Shown here in pieces: positions 36,329 to 44,551 of a stretch of 64,000 nucleotides of DNA (positions within the stretch are counted from its first letter, which is position 1; every line of letters starts with the position of its first letter). Origin of the DNA: Streptomyces aquilus (GTDB taxonomy: Bacteria > Actinomycetota > Actinomycetes > Streptomycetales > Streptomycetaceae); the NCBI RefSeq assembly GCF_003955715.1, contig NZ_CP034463.1, positions 930,001 through 994,000 of the forward strand. Direction: 5' to 3'. The position numbers and the translations under genes were made by a program. Under the pieces are notes generated by a model, which was not told where the DNA came from, ran no database searches, and was given only the letters and a program-made list of their open reading frames with translations.

Positions 36329-36991
36329 ATGCAGCACCGTACTGTCGCCGATCTGATGACCCACGGTGTCGTCCGGGTCCGGTACGACACGTCGTTCAAG
36401 GAGATCGTGAAGCTGCTGGCCGATCACGACATCACCGCCGTGCCCGTGGTGGACGAGATGGACCGCCCGCTGGGCGTGGTGTCCGAGGCCGATCTGCTGC
36501 GCAAGTGCTCCGCGGGCCCCACGGCCGACGGCACCAGGGCCGAGGAGCTGATGTCGGCTCCGGCCGTGTGCGCGGGTCCGGAGTGGAGCGTGGTGGAGGC
36601 GGCCCGGCTCATGGCGGAGCGGAACGTCAAACGGCTGCCCGTGGTGGACGAGGCGGGCCGGCTCACGGGAGTCGTCAGCCGGAGCGACCTGTTGCGGATC
36701 TTCCTGCGCCGTGACGACGCGATCCGTGACGAGATCACCCGGGACGTGCTGGAGCGGACGTTGAGCCTCGCGCCCTCGGAGGTGACCGTGGAGGTACGCG
36801 AAGGACAAGTGACCCTGCGGGGATCCGTGGAGGTGAGCAGCCTCGTCCCCGTCATCGAGCGGCTGTGCCGCAGCGTCGACGGCGTGGTCTCGGTCTCCGC
36901 GCACATCGGGCACCGCATCGATGCCGGCCACGCGGGTCCGATCACAGCGGCGCCGGCGAGCCGGCTGACCGGCGAGCAGCTGCGTCGGTGA
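36329..36991 (+). CDS. CBS-domain pair plus BON domain protein (short form)
   Basis: 220 residues: two CBS domains (TVADLMTHGVVRVRYDTSFKEIV with GVVSEADLL; SAPAVCAGPEWSVVEAARLM with GVVSRSDLLRIFLRRDD) and a C-terminal BON domain (VTVEVREGQVTLRGSVE, about 145-205). It lacks the longer N-terminus of the 7179 and 17306 proteins. GGGAGGAGCGAC precedes ATG 36329. It resembles M. tuberculosis Hrp1 (DosR regulon) in the CBS part. Likely senses adenylates or a redox signal. Confidence 0.9.
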   Translation: MQHRTVADLMTHGVVRVRYDTSFKEIVKLLADHDITAVPVVDEMDRPLGVVSEADLLRKCSAGPTADGTRAEELMSAPAVCAGPEWSVVEAARLMAERNVKRLPVVDEAGRLTGVVSRSDLLRIFLRRDDAIRDEITRDVLERTLSLAPSEVTVEVREGQVTLRGSVEVSSLVPVIERLCRSVDGVVSVSAHIGHRIDAGHAGPITAAPASRLTGEQLRR

Positions 36992-37203
36992 GTCGGCGAG
37001 CTGCCTCGGGTGCTCGATGTACGTAGCGCCACCGAGCGTGCAGAGGGTCTCGTCGAGGGATGTCCCGCCCACCGCCCTCGCGGCGGCGAACAGGGCACGG
37101 GCAGACATCGACGAGGAACAATCCGGCCTCGGCCGACGCTGTTCCTGATGCCCTGCCCGGCAAGGGCGACATCCACCTGGGCCTACCGGCCGCAAGGAGG
37201 CGC

Positions 37204-37482
37204 GTGAGCATCATGGCGACGTCAGGACCTGACCGGCGTCCGGCCGGCGAGAGCGATTCCCTGGTGACCGCCTGCGGGCGCAGGATCTCCGTGCACGGCC
37301 TGCGGCTGCCGCCCGTGGGTCGCCCCATCCGGCGGATCGCCCTGGACGTGGGCCGCGACCAGGGCGGCGAACCGGGCGTGTGGGCGGCCCTCACCGCGGA
37401 GGAGGCACGCACCCTGGCGCACCTCCTCCTGGCGCAGGCCACCCTGACCGAGAGCGGCACCGAAGACGGCAGTCAGGTGTAG
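37204..37482 (+). CDS. hypothetical small protein
   Basis: 92 residues from GTG 37204, or 89 from ATG 37213; AAGGAGG at 37194-37200 is close to the GTG and far from the ATG, so the start is uncertain. A central segment (RRISVHGLRLPPVGRPIRRI, ALDVGRDQGG) and the C-terminal LTAEEARTLAHLLLAQA helix look genuine. Family not recognised. It overlaps the end of the convergent DsrE-like gene by ten bases. A box-like palindrome (37178-37193) sits on its ribosome site. Confidence 0.6.
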   Translation: MSIMATSGPDRRPAGESDSLVTACGRRISVHGLRLPPVGRPIRRIALDVGRDQGGEPGVWAALTAEEARTLAHLLLAQATLTESGTEDGSQV

Positions 37483-37946
37483 ATGATCTGCCCGCCGGCC
37501 GCGTGCTCGTAGAACTCGCCGACGGTGATGATGCCCTGGACCTGCTCCACGAGGTCGTCCTTGTCGAGTTCGAAGAGGTCGACGGACGCCTTGCACGCGT
37601 AGATGCCCGCGCCGGTGTCGGCGATCATCTCGATGAACTCGGGGATCGGCGGGATGTCGAGCGTCTCCATCTTGCGTTCCATGTACCGGGTGACCAGGTC
37701 GGGGACCCCGGGCAGGCCGCCCAGCAGGGTCGGCAGGTGCAGACCGGGGTTGCCGACCGTGGCCAGCTTGATGTGCTCCCAGCGCTTCTTCGTGATCGCG
37801 TCCAGCCCGAAGAAGGTGAAGAACAGATCGGCCTCGATGCCCTCGGCGCGCGCGCCGTTGGCCATGATCAGGGCCGGGTAGATCCCCTCCAGGGACCCCT
37901 TCGAGACGATGATCGAGACCTTCTCGATCGTGGCGGTGGCGGCCAT
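37473..37946 (-). CDS. DsrE/DsrF-like sulfur-relay family protein
   Basis: 157 residues. VSIIVSKGSLEGIYPALIMANGA is the first strand-loop-helix; ADLFFTFFGLDAI follows; GIYACKASVDLF holds the single conserved Cys expected to carry persulfide. The whole matches the DsrE/DsrF/DrsH-like family. GAAGGGGTCCGCG precedes ATG 37946. It lies 13 bp downstream of the DsrC-like gene, and so is part of an operon with it and the SQR-like gene. A sulfur-transfer role is likely. Confidence 0.87.
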   Translation of the reverse strand: MAATATIEKVSIIVSKGSLEGIYPALIMANGARAEGIEADLFFTFFGLDAITKKRWEHIKLATVGNPGLHLPTLLGGLPGVPDLVTRYMERKMETLDIPPIPEFIEMIADTGAGIYACKASVDLFELDKDDLVEQVQGIITVGEFYEHAAGGQIIYT

Positions 37947-37959
37947 CGCGGACCCCTTC

Positions 37960-38277
37960 TCAGATGCAGCCGCGCGGCTTGGGAATCCCGGCGATCTTCG
38001 CGGCGGTCTTCGCCGGGCCCTTGGGGAAGAGCTGGTACAGCTCCTTGACACTCACACCGGAGGTCTTGCCGAGGACGCGCACCGTGGGGCCGGTGCCCTT
38101 GGCGGCGTACTGCTCGCGCATGAAGCGGATCACCGTCCAGTGCCGGTCGGTGAGTTCGGTGATGCCCTGCTCGTGGGCGATCTGTTCGGCCATCGGCTCG
38201 CTCCAGCGGCCGGGGTCGGTGAAGAAGCCCTCGTCGTCGACCGGGACGGCCGTGTCGGCGTAGGTGGCGGTGGGCAT
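37960..38277 (-). CDS. DsrC/TusE-like sulfur-carrier protein
   Basis: 105 residues. GFFTDPGRWSEPMAEQIA, ELTDRHWTVIRFMREQYA and the C-terminal PKGPAKTAAKIAGIPKPRGC-Ile tail match DsrC/TusE. The penultimate Cys is present. The second Cys found ten to eleven residues earlier in true dissimilatory DsrC is replaced by Ala, so it should behave as a single-Cys carrier like TusE. ATG 38277 follows GAGGAGAGG. Middle gene of the SQR-DsrC-DsrE operon. Confidence 0.9.
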   Translation of the reverse strand: MPTATYADTAVPVDDEGFFTDPGRWSEPMAEQIAHEQGITELTDRHWTVIRFMREQYAAKGTGPTVRVLGKTSGVSVKELYQLFPKGPAKTAAKIAGIPKPRGCI

Positions 38278-38308
38278 GGTCGGGTCCTCTCCTCGAAGTC
38301 GGCGGGGC

Positions 38309-39550
38309 TCAGGCGAGGCTGTGCGACTTGCCCTGCTCGGGCATCTCCGCGCCGATACCGGGCAGTTCCCGGCCAGGCAGCAGGGTGTGCCAGTACAGCC
38401 ACTCGAAGGCCAGCTTGCCGAGGTGGTTGGCGTACGACTCCTTCAGCAGCGGCAGGCCGACGGCGCCCGGGAAGTGGCCGGGCAGCGGTTCGGTGTCGTA
38501 GTTGAAGTCGATCAGCAGGGCCTTGTGGAAGCCGGTCTCGACGAAGCAGTTGGTGTGGCCGTCGTAGGAGGGCTCCACGGGCCGCCCGGCCAGGAGGCGG
38601 GCGATGTTGCCGGTGAGCGTCGCACCCTCGAAGTGGGCCACCGAGCCCGCCTTGGAGGCGGGCAGTCCGGCCGCGTCGCCGATGGCGAAGACCTCGGGGT
38701 GGTCGGGGTGCTGGAGGGTGTGCGGGTCGACGGGGACGAAGCCGAGTTCGTCGCCGAGTCCCGGGGAGCGGTCCACGTAGGCCGCGCCGCCGTGCAGCGG
38801 CACGACCACGGCCAGGTCGAAGGGGACCTCGCGTTCGTCGTACGACACCAGCCGCCCGCCCGCACCGTCGACCTCGCCGAGCGTGAACTCGGTGACCAGT
38901 TCGACGCCCTTGTCCGCCAGGAGTCCGCCCAGCGCCTTCGCCGCGGCCGGCTTGGTGAACGCGGCGTCCAGCGGGGTGGCGTACGTCAGCTGCACGCGGT
39001 CGCGGACACCGCAGCGCCGGAAGTACCAGTCGGCGAGGAAGGTGAACTCCAAAGGCGCGACGGGGCACTTGAACGGCAGATCCGCCACGTTCACCACGAC
39101 TCGGCCGCCCTGGAAGCGCTCCAGCGCGTGATGCAGGCCCACGGCGCCCGGCAGGTCGTAGAAGGTGAAGACGTTCTCGCCCCAGCCCGGACCGGTCAGC
39201 CCCTCGGTCTCCTCCGGCAGCAGCCGGGCTCCGGTCGCGACCACCAGGACGTCGTACGACACCCAGCCGCCGACCGCGAAGTGGACCGTGCGTGCGTCGA
39301 GGTCGACGCGGTCGATGCGGGCGCGCTGGTAGTCGATGCCGGCATGCAGCTGGCGGGGCCGGGAGCGCACGAGATGGTGCGGCTGGGCGAGACCGAACGG
39401 CACGAACAGCAGGCCCGGTTGGTACACGTGGTCGTCGTCCTGGTCGACGACCGTGATCCGGCACTCGCCCGCGTCGTACATCCGCCGCAGCCGGTTGGCC
39501 GTGAGCGTACCGGCGGTGCCCCCGCCGAGAACCACGATGTGTGTGCTCAT
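38309..39550 (-). CDS. sulfide:quinone oxidoreductase-like flavoprotein
   Basis: 413 residues. The FAD site is IVVLGGGTAGTLTANRLRRM, the second dinucleotide site about 150-185, and FAIGDAAGLPASKAGS the C-terminal FAD contact. FKCPVAPLEFTFL and HTNCFVETG supply the cysteines typical of SQR-type enzymes. Such enzymes oxidise sulfide and pass electrons to quinone at the membrane face; the following sulfur-carrier genes agree. NADH dehydrogenase-type activity is the alternative. Start MSTHIVV; a box lies 36 bp upstream. Confidence 0.87.
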   Translation of the reverse strand: MSTHIVVLGGGTAGTLTANRLRRMYDAGECRITVVDQDDDHVYQPGLLFVPFGLAQPHHLVRSRPRQLHAGIDYQRARIDRVDLDARTVHFAVGGWVSYDVLVVATGARLLPEETEGLTGPGWGENVFTFYDLPGAVGLHHALERFQGGRVVVNVADLPFKCPVAPLEFTFLADWYFRRCGVRDRVQLTYATPLDAAFTKPAAAKALGGLLADKGVELVTEFTLGEVDGAGGRLVSYDEREVPFDLAVVVPLHGGAAYVDRSPGLGDELGFVPVDPHTLQHPDHPEVFAIGDAAGLPASKAGSVAHFEGATLTGNIARLLAGRPVEPSYDGHTNCFVETGFHKALLIDFNYDTEPLPGHFPGAVGLPLLKESYANHLGKLAFEWLYWHTLLPGRELPGIGAEMPEQGKSHSLA

Positions 39551-39585
39551 GTCTTCACTGTCGTGTCGGCGGCATGTCGGGGGCA

Positions 39586-39644
39586 TGGGCCGCAGGTCCC
39601 TGGCACAGGTACCCACCCGGGTATGGCTTCGGCCTGTCGGCCCC
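39586..39644. promoter_or_regulatory. DevR/OsdR-like boxes between SQR-like and OsmC genes
   Basis: TGGGCCGCAGGTCCCT (39586-39601) lies before the minus-strand SQR operon. TCGGCCTGTCGGCCCC (39629-39644) lies before the plus-strand OsmC gene. Confidence 0.58.
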
Positions 39645-39713
39645 TCCCCCGGCCCTCACGCGCGAGCTCCACTGGAAGTGCCGACACGGAGCACGGAGCA
39701 GGGAGGCTCGATC

Positions 39714-40166
39714 ATGACCGGTACGGCGCAACAGACTCCTTCCACGGCCCGGCCGTCGGAGGTGGAGGTGCACAGCCTGGACGTCACGCACGTCCACGGT
39801 GACGCGTACACGGTGGAGGTCCGCGGTCACCAGCTGCTGGTCGACCAGCCCACGCAGGCGGGTGGCACGGACACCGCACCCACGCCGACCGAGCTCTTCG
39901 CCGCCTCCTTGGCCACCTGCGTCGCCTTCTACGCGGGCCGGTACCTCAAGCGGCACGGTCTGCACCACGCGGGCCTGCGGGTGCACGCGGAGTTCGCCAT
40001 GTCCACCGACCGGCCGGCCCGCGTCGGTTCCGTCCGGGTGGTCATCTCCCTGCCGCCCGCCCTGTCCGAGCAGCGCCGGGCCGCCCTGCTGGCCGTCGCC
40101 TCGCACTGCACCGTCCACAACACGTTGCACGAGCCGCCCGAGGTCAGCGTGGAGCTGGAGCCCTGA
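39714..40166 (+). CDS. OsmC/Ohr-family protein
   Basis: 150 residues. PTPTELFAASLATCVAFYAGRYLKR carries the first conserved peroxidatic Cys, and ASHCTVHNTLHEPPEV the second, as in OsmC/YhfA-type organic hydroperoxide reductases. RBS AGGGAGGCTCGATC sets ATG 39714. Detoxifies organic peroxides or persulfides using dithiols. Divergent from the SQR operon and followed by DUF1876. Confidence 0.9.
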   Translation: MTGTAQQTPSTARPSEVEVHSLDVTHVHGDAYTVEVRGHQLLVDQPTQAGGTDTAPTPTELFAASLATCVAFYAGRYLKRHGLHHAGLRVHAEFAMSTDRPARVGSVRVVISLPPALSEQRRAALLAVASHCTVHNTLHEPPEVSVELEP

Positions 40167-40177
40167 TCCCGGTGCTG

Positions 40178-40193
40178 AGGGCCGTTCGACTCC
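40178..40193. promoter_or_regulatory. DevR/OsdR-like box upstream of DUF1876 gene
   Basis: AGGGCCGTTCGACTCC, good left half, 68 bp before ATG 40261. Confidence 0.45.
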
Positions 40194-40260
40194 TGGACCG
40201 GCTGCCGGGGCGGGCGCAGGCTGGAAACGGAGGACGAGAAGCGGGACGGAAGTGATCACG

Positions 40261-40530
40261 ATGGAAGCGAAGCAGTGGACCGTTCACATCTACATCAGCG
40301 AGGAAGGCGACGAGACGCATGCGCGCGCCGTCCTGGCCACGCGGGACACCTCGAACCTCACGGGTCGGGGACTGGCCCGCCGCAACCCGATCGACCGGCC
40401 CGTTCCGGAGATCGGTGACGAGCTCGCGGCGAGCCGCGCCCTGGAGGACCTCGCCATCCGGCTGCGCGACGTCGCCGCCGACGACATCGCGGAGCCGGCC
40501 AGGCCGCTCCAGGCATGGATCCAGGCGTGA
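40261..40530 (+). CDS. DUF1876 domain protein (Rv1738/Rv2632c-like)
   Basis: 89 residues. WTVHIYISEEGDETHARAVL and TGRGLARRNPIDRPVPEIGDELA with a C-terminal helix (SRALEDLAIRLRDVAADDI) match DUF1876. The M. tuberculosis members Rv1738 and Rv2632c are strongly DosR-induced; Rv1738 resembles ribosome hibernation factors in fold, so ribosome protection is a possible role. ATG 40261 is preferred; GTG 40252 would add three residues. Confidence 0.88.
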   Translation: MEAKQWTVHIYISEEGDETHARAVLATRDTSNLTGRGLARRNPIDRPVPEIGDELAASRALEDLAIRLRDVAADDIAEPARPLQAWIQA

Positions 40531-40582
40531 CCGAAGCGGGACGGCATTCCGCCGTGCCCGCTCACCACGCCGCCACCCGAGA

Positions 40583-40607
40583 GGCGGGGCACGGACCGTG
40601 CCCCGCC
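40583..40607. terminator. bidirectional terminator hairpin
   Basis: GGCGGGGCACGG (40583-40594) and CCGTGCCCCGCC (40596-40607) are perfect inverted copies. They lie between the convergent DUF1876 and GerMN genes, and so can serve both. Confidence 0.75.
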
Positions 40608-40643
40608 CCTCGGCGCCCGCGCCCGGCGCTGTGCTTCCTCCCG

Positions 40644-41657
40644 TCACCGCTGCAGCGTCAGCGGAATCGTGTCCTCGACCACGGCGTGACCGTCCTCCAG
40701 CGAGTTCCAGTACGCGGTCAGCGTCCCGGCGCCGGACCGGGTCGCCCGGTAGGGGATCGTGACGTCGAACGTGCCACGGGTACCGGTGCCGGAGGTGGCC
40801 GTGACGTAGACGTCGGCGGCGGTACGCCCGGCCGCGTCGGTGATCTTCAGCTTGAACGTCGCCTCGAAGGTGTTGGCGCTGCCCCACACCCGCACCGGGG
40901 TCCGGACGGAGTCGCCGATCAGCGGCGACTCCACGAGGATCTGCGGGGCCAGGTCCTCGAAGTCGGCACGGCCAACGGGGTGGTTGAGGACGATGCCCTC
41001 GCCGCCGAAGGACGTCACCGGCTTGCCGTCCAGCTCGAACCGCACCTTCTCGATCGACGGGAACCGGGTCGCGGTGAAGACGACCTGCGCGAGCCGGGCC
41101 TGCATCGACAGGCTTCCCCCGCCGTCGTCGTAGCGCCCGGAAAGGTCGATCGTCGCCACGTGCCGGCGGACCACGATCGAGCGAAGTGCCGTTCCCGAGG
41201 GAATGGCCGTGGTGCGACCGTTGCGGGCTTCGTACTTGCTGGGCCCGGCCAGCAAGGCACGCAGGGCACCGGCCGCGGTGGTCGGCGCGGCCACGGTCCG
41301 CGGCGCCGGCGAGACCTGCTCCCCGTGCAGGAAGTACACGGAGGTACGGATCTGACGGTGGCCCTGGCCCGGCATGGTCGGCACCGACGGCATGGTCGGG
41401 CCGTTCGGCGTTCCGGGCATGGTGGGAGCGGTCGCGCCGCCCTCGCCCGGGGTGGTGTCGCCGTTCCCGGTCGCCCCTTCCGTGCCGTCCGTGCCCGGCG
41501 CGCTCGTCCGGTCGGCCCCGGCGGGCGTGGTGGCCCCACTGCCGTCGTCCTGTCCACACGCGGTGGCCAGGGACGACGCCAACACGACGGCCGTGGCGAG
41601 GACCAGCGTGCGGCGAAGCCGGTACGGCCTGTTCATGGTCGCGTTCTCGGCACTCAT
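40644..41657 (-). CDS. GerMN/Gmad2-domain lipoprotein
   Basis: 337 residues. The signal peptide ends in lipobox LATAC, so the mature protein is lipid-anchored outside the membrane. A Gly/Thr/Pro linker (about 35-100) precedes a GerMN domain (SVYFLHGEQVSPAPRTV to about 215) and a Gmad2 immunoglobulin-like domain (about 230-335, ESPLIGDSVRTPVRVWGSAN). In sporulating bacteria these domains act at the cell surface or in spore formation. AGGAGGCTGTC precedes ATG 41657. Three phased boxes lie upstream. Confidence 0.88.
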   Translation of the reverse strand: MSAENATMNRPYRLRRTLVLATAVVLASSLATACGQDDGSGATTPAGADRTSAPGTDGTEGATGNGDTTPGEGGATAPTMPGTPNGPTMPSVPTMPGQGHRQIRTSVYFLHGEQVSPAPRTVAAPTTAAGALRALLAGPSKYEARNGRTTAIPSGTALRSIVVRRHVATIDLSGRYDDGGGSLSMQARLAQVVFTATRFPSIEKVRFELDGKPVTSFGGEGIVLNHPVGRADFEDLAPQILVESPLIGDSVRTPVRVWGSANTFEATFKLKITDAAGRTAADVYVTATSGTGTRGTFDVTIPYRATRSGAGTLTAYWNSLEDGHAVVEDTIPLTLQR

Positions 41658-41707
41658 GACAGCCTCCTACGACACTTCCAGCCAACTCCGTCCGTCGGGG
41701 CGCCCCA

Positions 41708-41768
41708 AGTGCCGTACGGCTCCCCGTGGATGGGCCGTCCGGCACCGACCGGAGGACCGTTCGGCCAC
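41708..41768. promoter_or_regulatory. three phased DevR/OsdR-like boxes upstream of GerMN lipoprotein
   Basis: AGTGCCGTACGGCTCC (41708-41723), TGGGCCGTCCGGCACC (41731-41746) and AGGACCGTTCGGCCAC (41753-41768), offset by 23 and 22 bp. Confidence 0.6.
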
Positions 41769-41952
41769 GGTTGACACACCGTCGGAGGCACAGCCGAACC
41801 CCCTCCGCCTCCCGTGCAACCGCCCCACCGGTGACGTGAGTTGCGCTCCGACGTCGTCGCACCTACCGCAACTGCCCTTCTCCGGGCGGGTGAGGTGCCC
41901 GGTGAGGGATGGCCGAATCGGACGGGCACCAGGCCGCCTGCGCATGGGCGTC

Positions 41953-42483
41953 TCATACGTCCTGCGGTCGGTGCCCCACCGGTGTGCAGTGGTACGCCTC
42001 GACGAGCGTCCAGGGTCCGCCGTCGGCCGACATCTCGTTGCTCCACACCAGGTCCTGCGGGTCGGTCGCGTCCCACACCAGGCGCAGCCGGAGCGACTCG
42101 CCGCCGATCTGCTCGAACGTCAGCCGGTCGCCGTCGATACGGCCTCGCATCACGCCGACGCGGCCGTAGTCGTCGGCGAGGGTGGCCCGGTAGTCACCGG
42201 TCTGCGGGGCCCAGCCGACCACCCAGAGGAGCTGCCAGGTCAGGACGGGGGTGCCGTCGAGCAGGTACTGGTCCTGCTCGTAGGTGCCGACGATCCAGCG
42301 GCCGTCCTGGACGGACTCGTGGCTGCCCCGGCCGCGTGCGGTCATCGCCGGTGTGCCGGGTCCCGTCCCGCCCGCTTCGACGCGGCCGGTCCAGGTCATG
42401 TCCCGGCAGAAGCGGGCGAGGGCCGCCGTCTCGGGTCCCGGCGTGACGGGCCGGGGAATCGCGTCGTGCGCGGTGGCGGGCGT
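41953..42483 (-). CDS. DUF1579-like protein, probably starting at a non-standard ACG
   Basis: Coding sequence clearly extends upstream of the first ATG (42399): GPETAALARFCRD directly precedes MTWTGRVEAGG, and no ATG, GTG or TTG exists in frame above. An excellent ribosome site, GGAGGGACCACC, sits six bases before ACG 42483, where the frame reads TPATAHDAIPRPV. From there the protein is 176 residues. GRWIVGTYEQDQYLLDGTPV and LTWQLLWVVGWAPQTGDYRA fit the lipocalin-like DUF1579 barrel. Either an ATG mutated to ACG, making it weak or dead, or true rare initiation. A hairpin separates it from hsp20. Confidence 0.6.
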   Translation of the reverse strand, partial: TPATAHDAIPRPVTPGPETAALARFCRDMTWTGRVEAGGTGPGTPAMTARGRGSHESVQDGRWIVGTYEQDQYLLDGTPVLTWQLLWVVGWAPQTGDYRATLADDYGRVGVMRGRIDGDRLTFEQIGGESLRLRLVWDATDPQDLVWSNEMSADGGPWTLVEAYHCTPVGHRPQDV

Positions 42484-42528
42484 GGTGGTCCCTCCGTTGC
42501 CGAGCGTCTCGCCGACAGGGGGAATACG

Positions 42529-42563
42529 TGTGCGCAGCCGGATGGAAACGCCGGCTGCGCACA
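42529..42563. terminator. terminator hairpin after hsp20
   Basis: TGTGCGCAGCCGG (42529-42541) and CCGGCTGCGCACA (42551-42563), 13-bp perfect stem with a nine-base loop, 26 bp beyond the hsp20 stop (minus strand). Confidence 0.75.
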
Positions 42564-42588
42564 GGGTGCGGCCTGGGGGAACCCGTGC

Positions 42589-43011
42589 TCAGCCGTGCCG
42601 CACCGGGATGGTCCGGGTGCCTGCCTTCGCCTCGGGCACCGGGACCGTGATGGTCAGGACGCCGTCCTTGTACTCCGCGGTCGCTTCGTCGCCGTTGGCT
42701 CCGGCGGGCAGCCGGACGGAACGGGTGAAGGTCCCGTACCGGAACTCCGTGCGGTGCTTCTCCGCGGTCTCCTCACCGCGCTCGGCCCGCAAGGTCAGGA
42801 CGCCTTCCGTGACAGTGATCTCGACGTCCTTGGCGGGGTCGATCCCCGGCAGCTCCGCCCGCAGCACGTACGTCTCGCCCGCGAGGTGCTCCTCGATCCG
42901 GATGCCGTGCGTACCGACGGCCATGTGCGCCCCGGGCAACCCGCCCTCGACCCAGCCGAACAGGTCGGGCAGCGTGGGCCAGAGGGGCAGCCGCTCGATC
43001 ATGCCGCTCAT
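42589..43011 (-). CDS. Hsp20 small heat-shock protein
   Basis: 140 residues. The alpha-crystallin domain (about 35-130) includes YVLRAELPGIDPAKDVEITV, LTLRAER, EFRYGTFTRSVRLP and the C-terminal IPV anchor TIPVRHG. Such chaperones hold unfolding proteins without ATP. M. tuberculosis HspX is the best-known DosR target. AAGGAGGGAGAC precedes ATG 43011. Two phased boxes lie upstream. It is about 70 percent alike, by eye, to the Hsp20 at 47531-47950. Confidence 0.95.
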   Translation of the reverse strand: MSGMIERLPLWPTLPDLFGWVEGGLPGAHMAVGTHGIRIEEHLAGETYVLRAELPGIDPAKDVEITVTEGVLTLRAERGEETAEKHRTEFRYGTFTRSVRLPAGANGDEATAEYKDGVLTITVPVPEAKAGTRTIPVRHG

Positions 43012-43082
43012 GTCTCCCTCCTTCTTCGTGCCTCATGACTTCTCGTCACTTCCAGCGTCCCGCCGCGCGACCCCGCCGCGCG

Positions 43083-43119
43083 TGGGCCGACCGGTCCCGT
43101 CGGGGAGCCGCTCGGCCCT
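43083..43119. promoter_or_regulatory. paired DevR/OsdR-like boxes upstream of hsp20
   Basis: TGGGCCGACCGGTCCC (43083-43098) and GGAGCCGCTCGGCCCT (43104-43119), offset by 21 bp, between the pntB stop and the hsp20 start (43011). Confidence 0.66.
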
Positions 43120-43129
43120 GGCGCCACGC

Positions 43130-44545
43130 TCAGGTGACGAACTCCGCCACCGACGACTTGAGTTCGGCCAGCCCCTTCTTCGCGTCGGTGAAGAACATGC
43201 CGGTCCTCGGGTCGGTGTAGAGCTCGTTGTCGACGCCCGCGTAGCCGTGCCCCATGGAGCGCTTGATGACGACGACGCTCTTCGCCTTGTCCACGTCGAG
43301 GATCGGCATCCCGGAGATCGCGTTGCCGGGGCGGCGGGCGATGGGATTCGTCACGTCGTTCGCGCCGATCACCAGGGCGACGTCCGCCTGCGGGAACTCG
43401 GGGTTGATCTCGTCCATCTCCTTGAGCTGCGTGTACGGCACGTTCGCCTCGGCCAGCAGCACGTTCATGTGGCCCGGCATCCGGCCGGCGACCGGGTGGA
43501 CGGCGTAGCTGACGTCGACGCCATGATCGGTCAGCAGCTCGGCCAGGTCGCCCAGTTCGTGCTGGGCCTGCGCGGCGGCGAGACCGTAACCGGGGACGAG
43601 CACGACCTTGCTCGCGTAGGCCAGCTGGATCGCCACGTCGTCGGCGGAGACCGAGCGCACCTGAGCCGGGACGCCGGATCCGGTTGCCGTGGGGGCACCG
43701 TCGCCGGTGCCGAAGCCGCCGACCACGATGTTGGCGACGGACCGGTTCATGGCGTCGGCCATCAGCTTGGTGAGAATGCCGCCGGAGGAGCTGACGAGCA
43801 TGCCCGCGATGATCAGCGCGGTCTCGTCGAGGACGAAGCCCGCCATCGCGACCGCGGAGCCGGTGAAGGCGTTCAGCAGGGCGATGACGACCGGCATGTC
43901 GGCCCCGCCGATCGGCAGCACCATCGTCACGCCGAACAGCAGTGCCACCACGGTGAGTCCGTACAGCGCGGTGCGGGACTCCGGAGCCAGCACCAGCCAG
44001 GCCGTGCCGGCGACGAAGGAGGCGGGCAGCAGTACGTTCAGCAGCCGTGCCCCCGGGAACACCACCGGCGCGCCGGAGACGACGCCCTGGAGCTTGCCCG
44101 CGGCGATCAGTGAGCCGGAGAACGTGACCGCGCCGATGACGATGTCGAGTGCCGCGGGGACCGAGACCCGGGCTCCGATCGCAGCCGGGGTGTCGGCCTG
44201 AAGCAGGTCGTTGACGGCGATCAGCGCGGCGGCCCCGCCGCCGACGGCGTTGAAGAGGCTGACCAGTTGGGGCATGGCGGTCATCCGCACCTCGCGCGCG
44301 GCCCACAGCCCGAGCGCCGCGCCGAGGAGCCCACCACCGGCCAGCACCAGCCAGCCGGTGCGGCTGATGGCGCCCTCGTCGGCCACGAGCCACACGGTGG
44401 CGGCGACAGCGACGCTCATGGCCGTGCCGGACAGGGTGTTGCCGCGGCGTGCCGTGCGCGGATGGTTCATCAGGTGCAGGCCGAGCACGAAGCAGGCGGC
44501 CGCGGCCAGGAAGACGTAGTGGACGGTGTCGGAGACAGTGGTCAT
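43130..44545 (-). CDS. pntB: proton-translocating NAD(P) transhydrogenase, beta subunit
   Basis: 471 residues. About nine membrane helices (1-265) precede the NADP(H)-binding domain III, which contains VPGYGLAAAQAQHEL, GADVT-like VIGANDVTNP and GYAGVDNELY. The enzyme couples hydride transfer between NADH and NADP+ to proton movement. It is the last gene of pntAA-pntAB-pntB. ATG 44545 is seven bases past the pntAB stop. Supplies NADPH or dissipates the proton gradient depending on conditions. Confidence 0.96.
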   Translation of the reverse strand: MTTVSDTVHYVFLAAAACFVLGLHLMNHPRTARRGNTLSGTAMSVAVAATVWLVADEGAISRTGWLVLAGGGLLGAALGLWAAREVRMTAMPQLVSLFNAVGGGAAALIAVNDLLQADTPAAIGARVSVPAALDIVIGAVTFSGSLIAAGKLQGVVSGAPVVFPGARLLNVLLPASFVAGTAWLVLAPESRTALYGLTVVALLFGVTMVLPIGGADMPVVIALLNAFTGSAVAMAGFVLDETALIIAGMLVSSSGGILTKLMADAMNRSVANIVVGGFGTGDGAPTATGSGVPAQVRSVSADDVAIQLAYASKVVLVPGYGLAAAQAQHELGDLAELLTDHGVDVSYAVHPVAGRMPGHMNVLLAEANVPYTQLKEMDEINPEFPQADVALVIGANDVTNPIARRPGNAISGMPILDVDKAKSVVVIKRSMGHGYAGVDNELYTDPRTGMFFTDAKKGLAELKSSVAEFVT

Positions 44546-44551
44546 GGCGGC

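Noticed and set aside
37178..37193. TGGGCCTACCGGCCGC as a box for the small gene at 37204
   Set aside because: It abuts the ribosome site, leaving no room for a promoter; kept only as a note.
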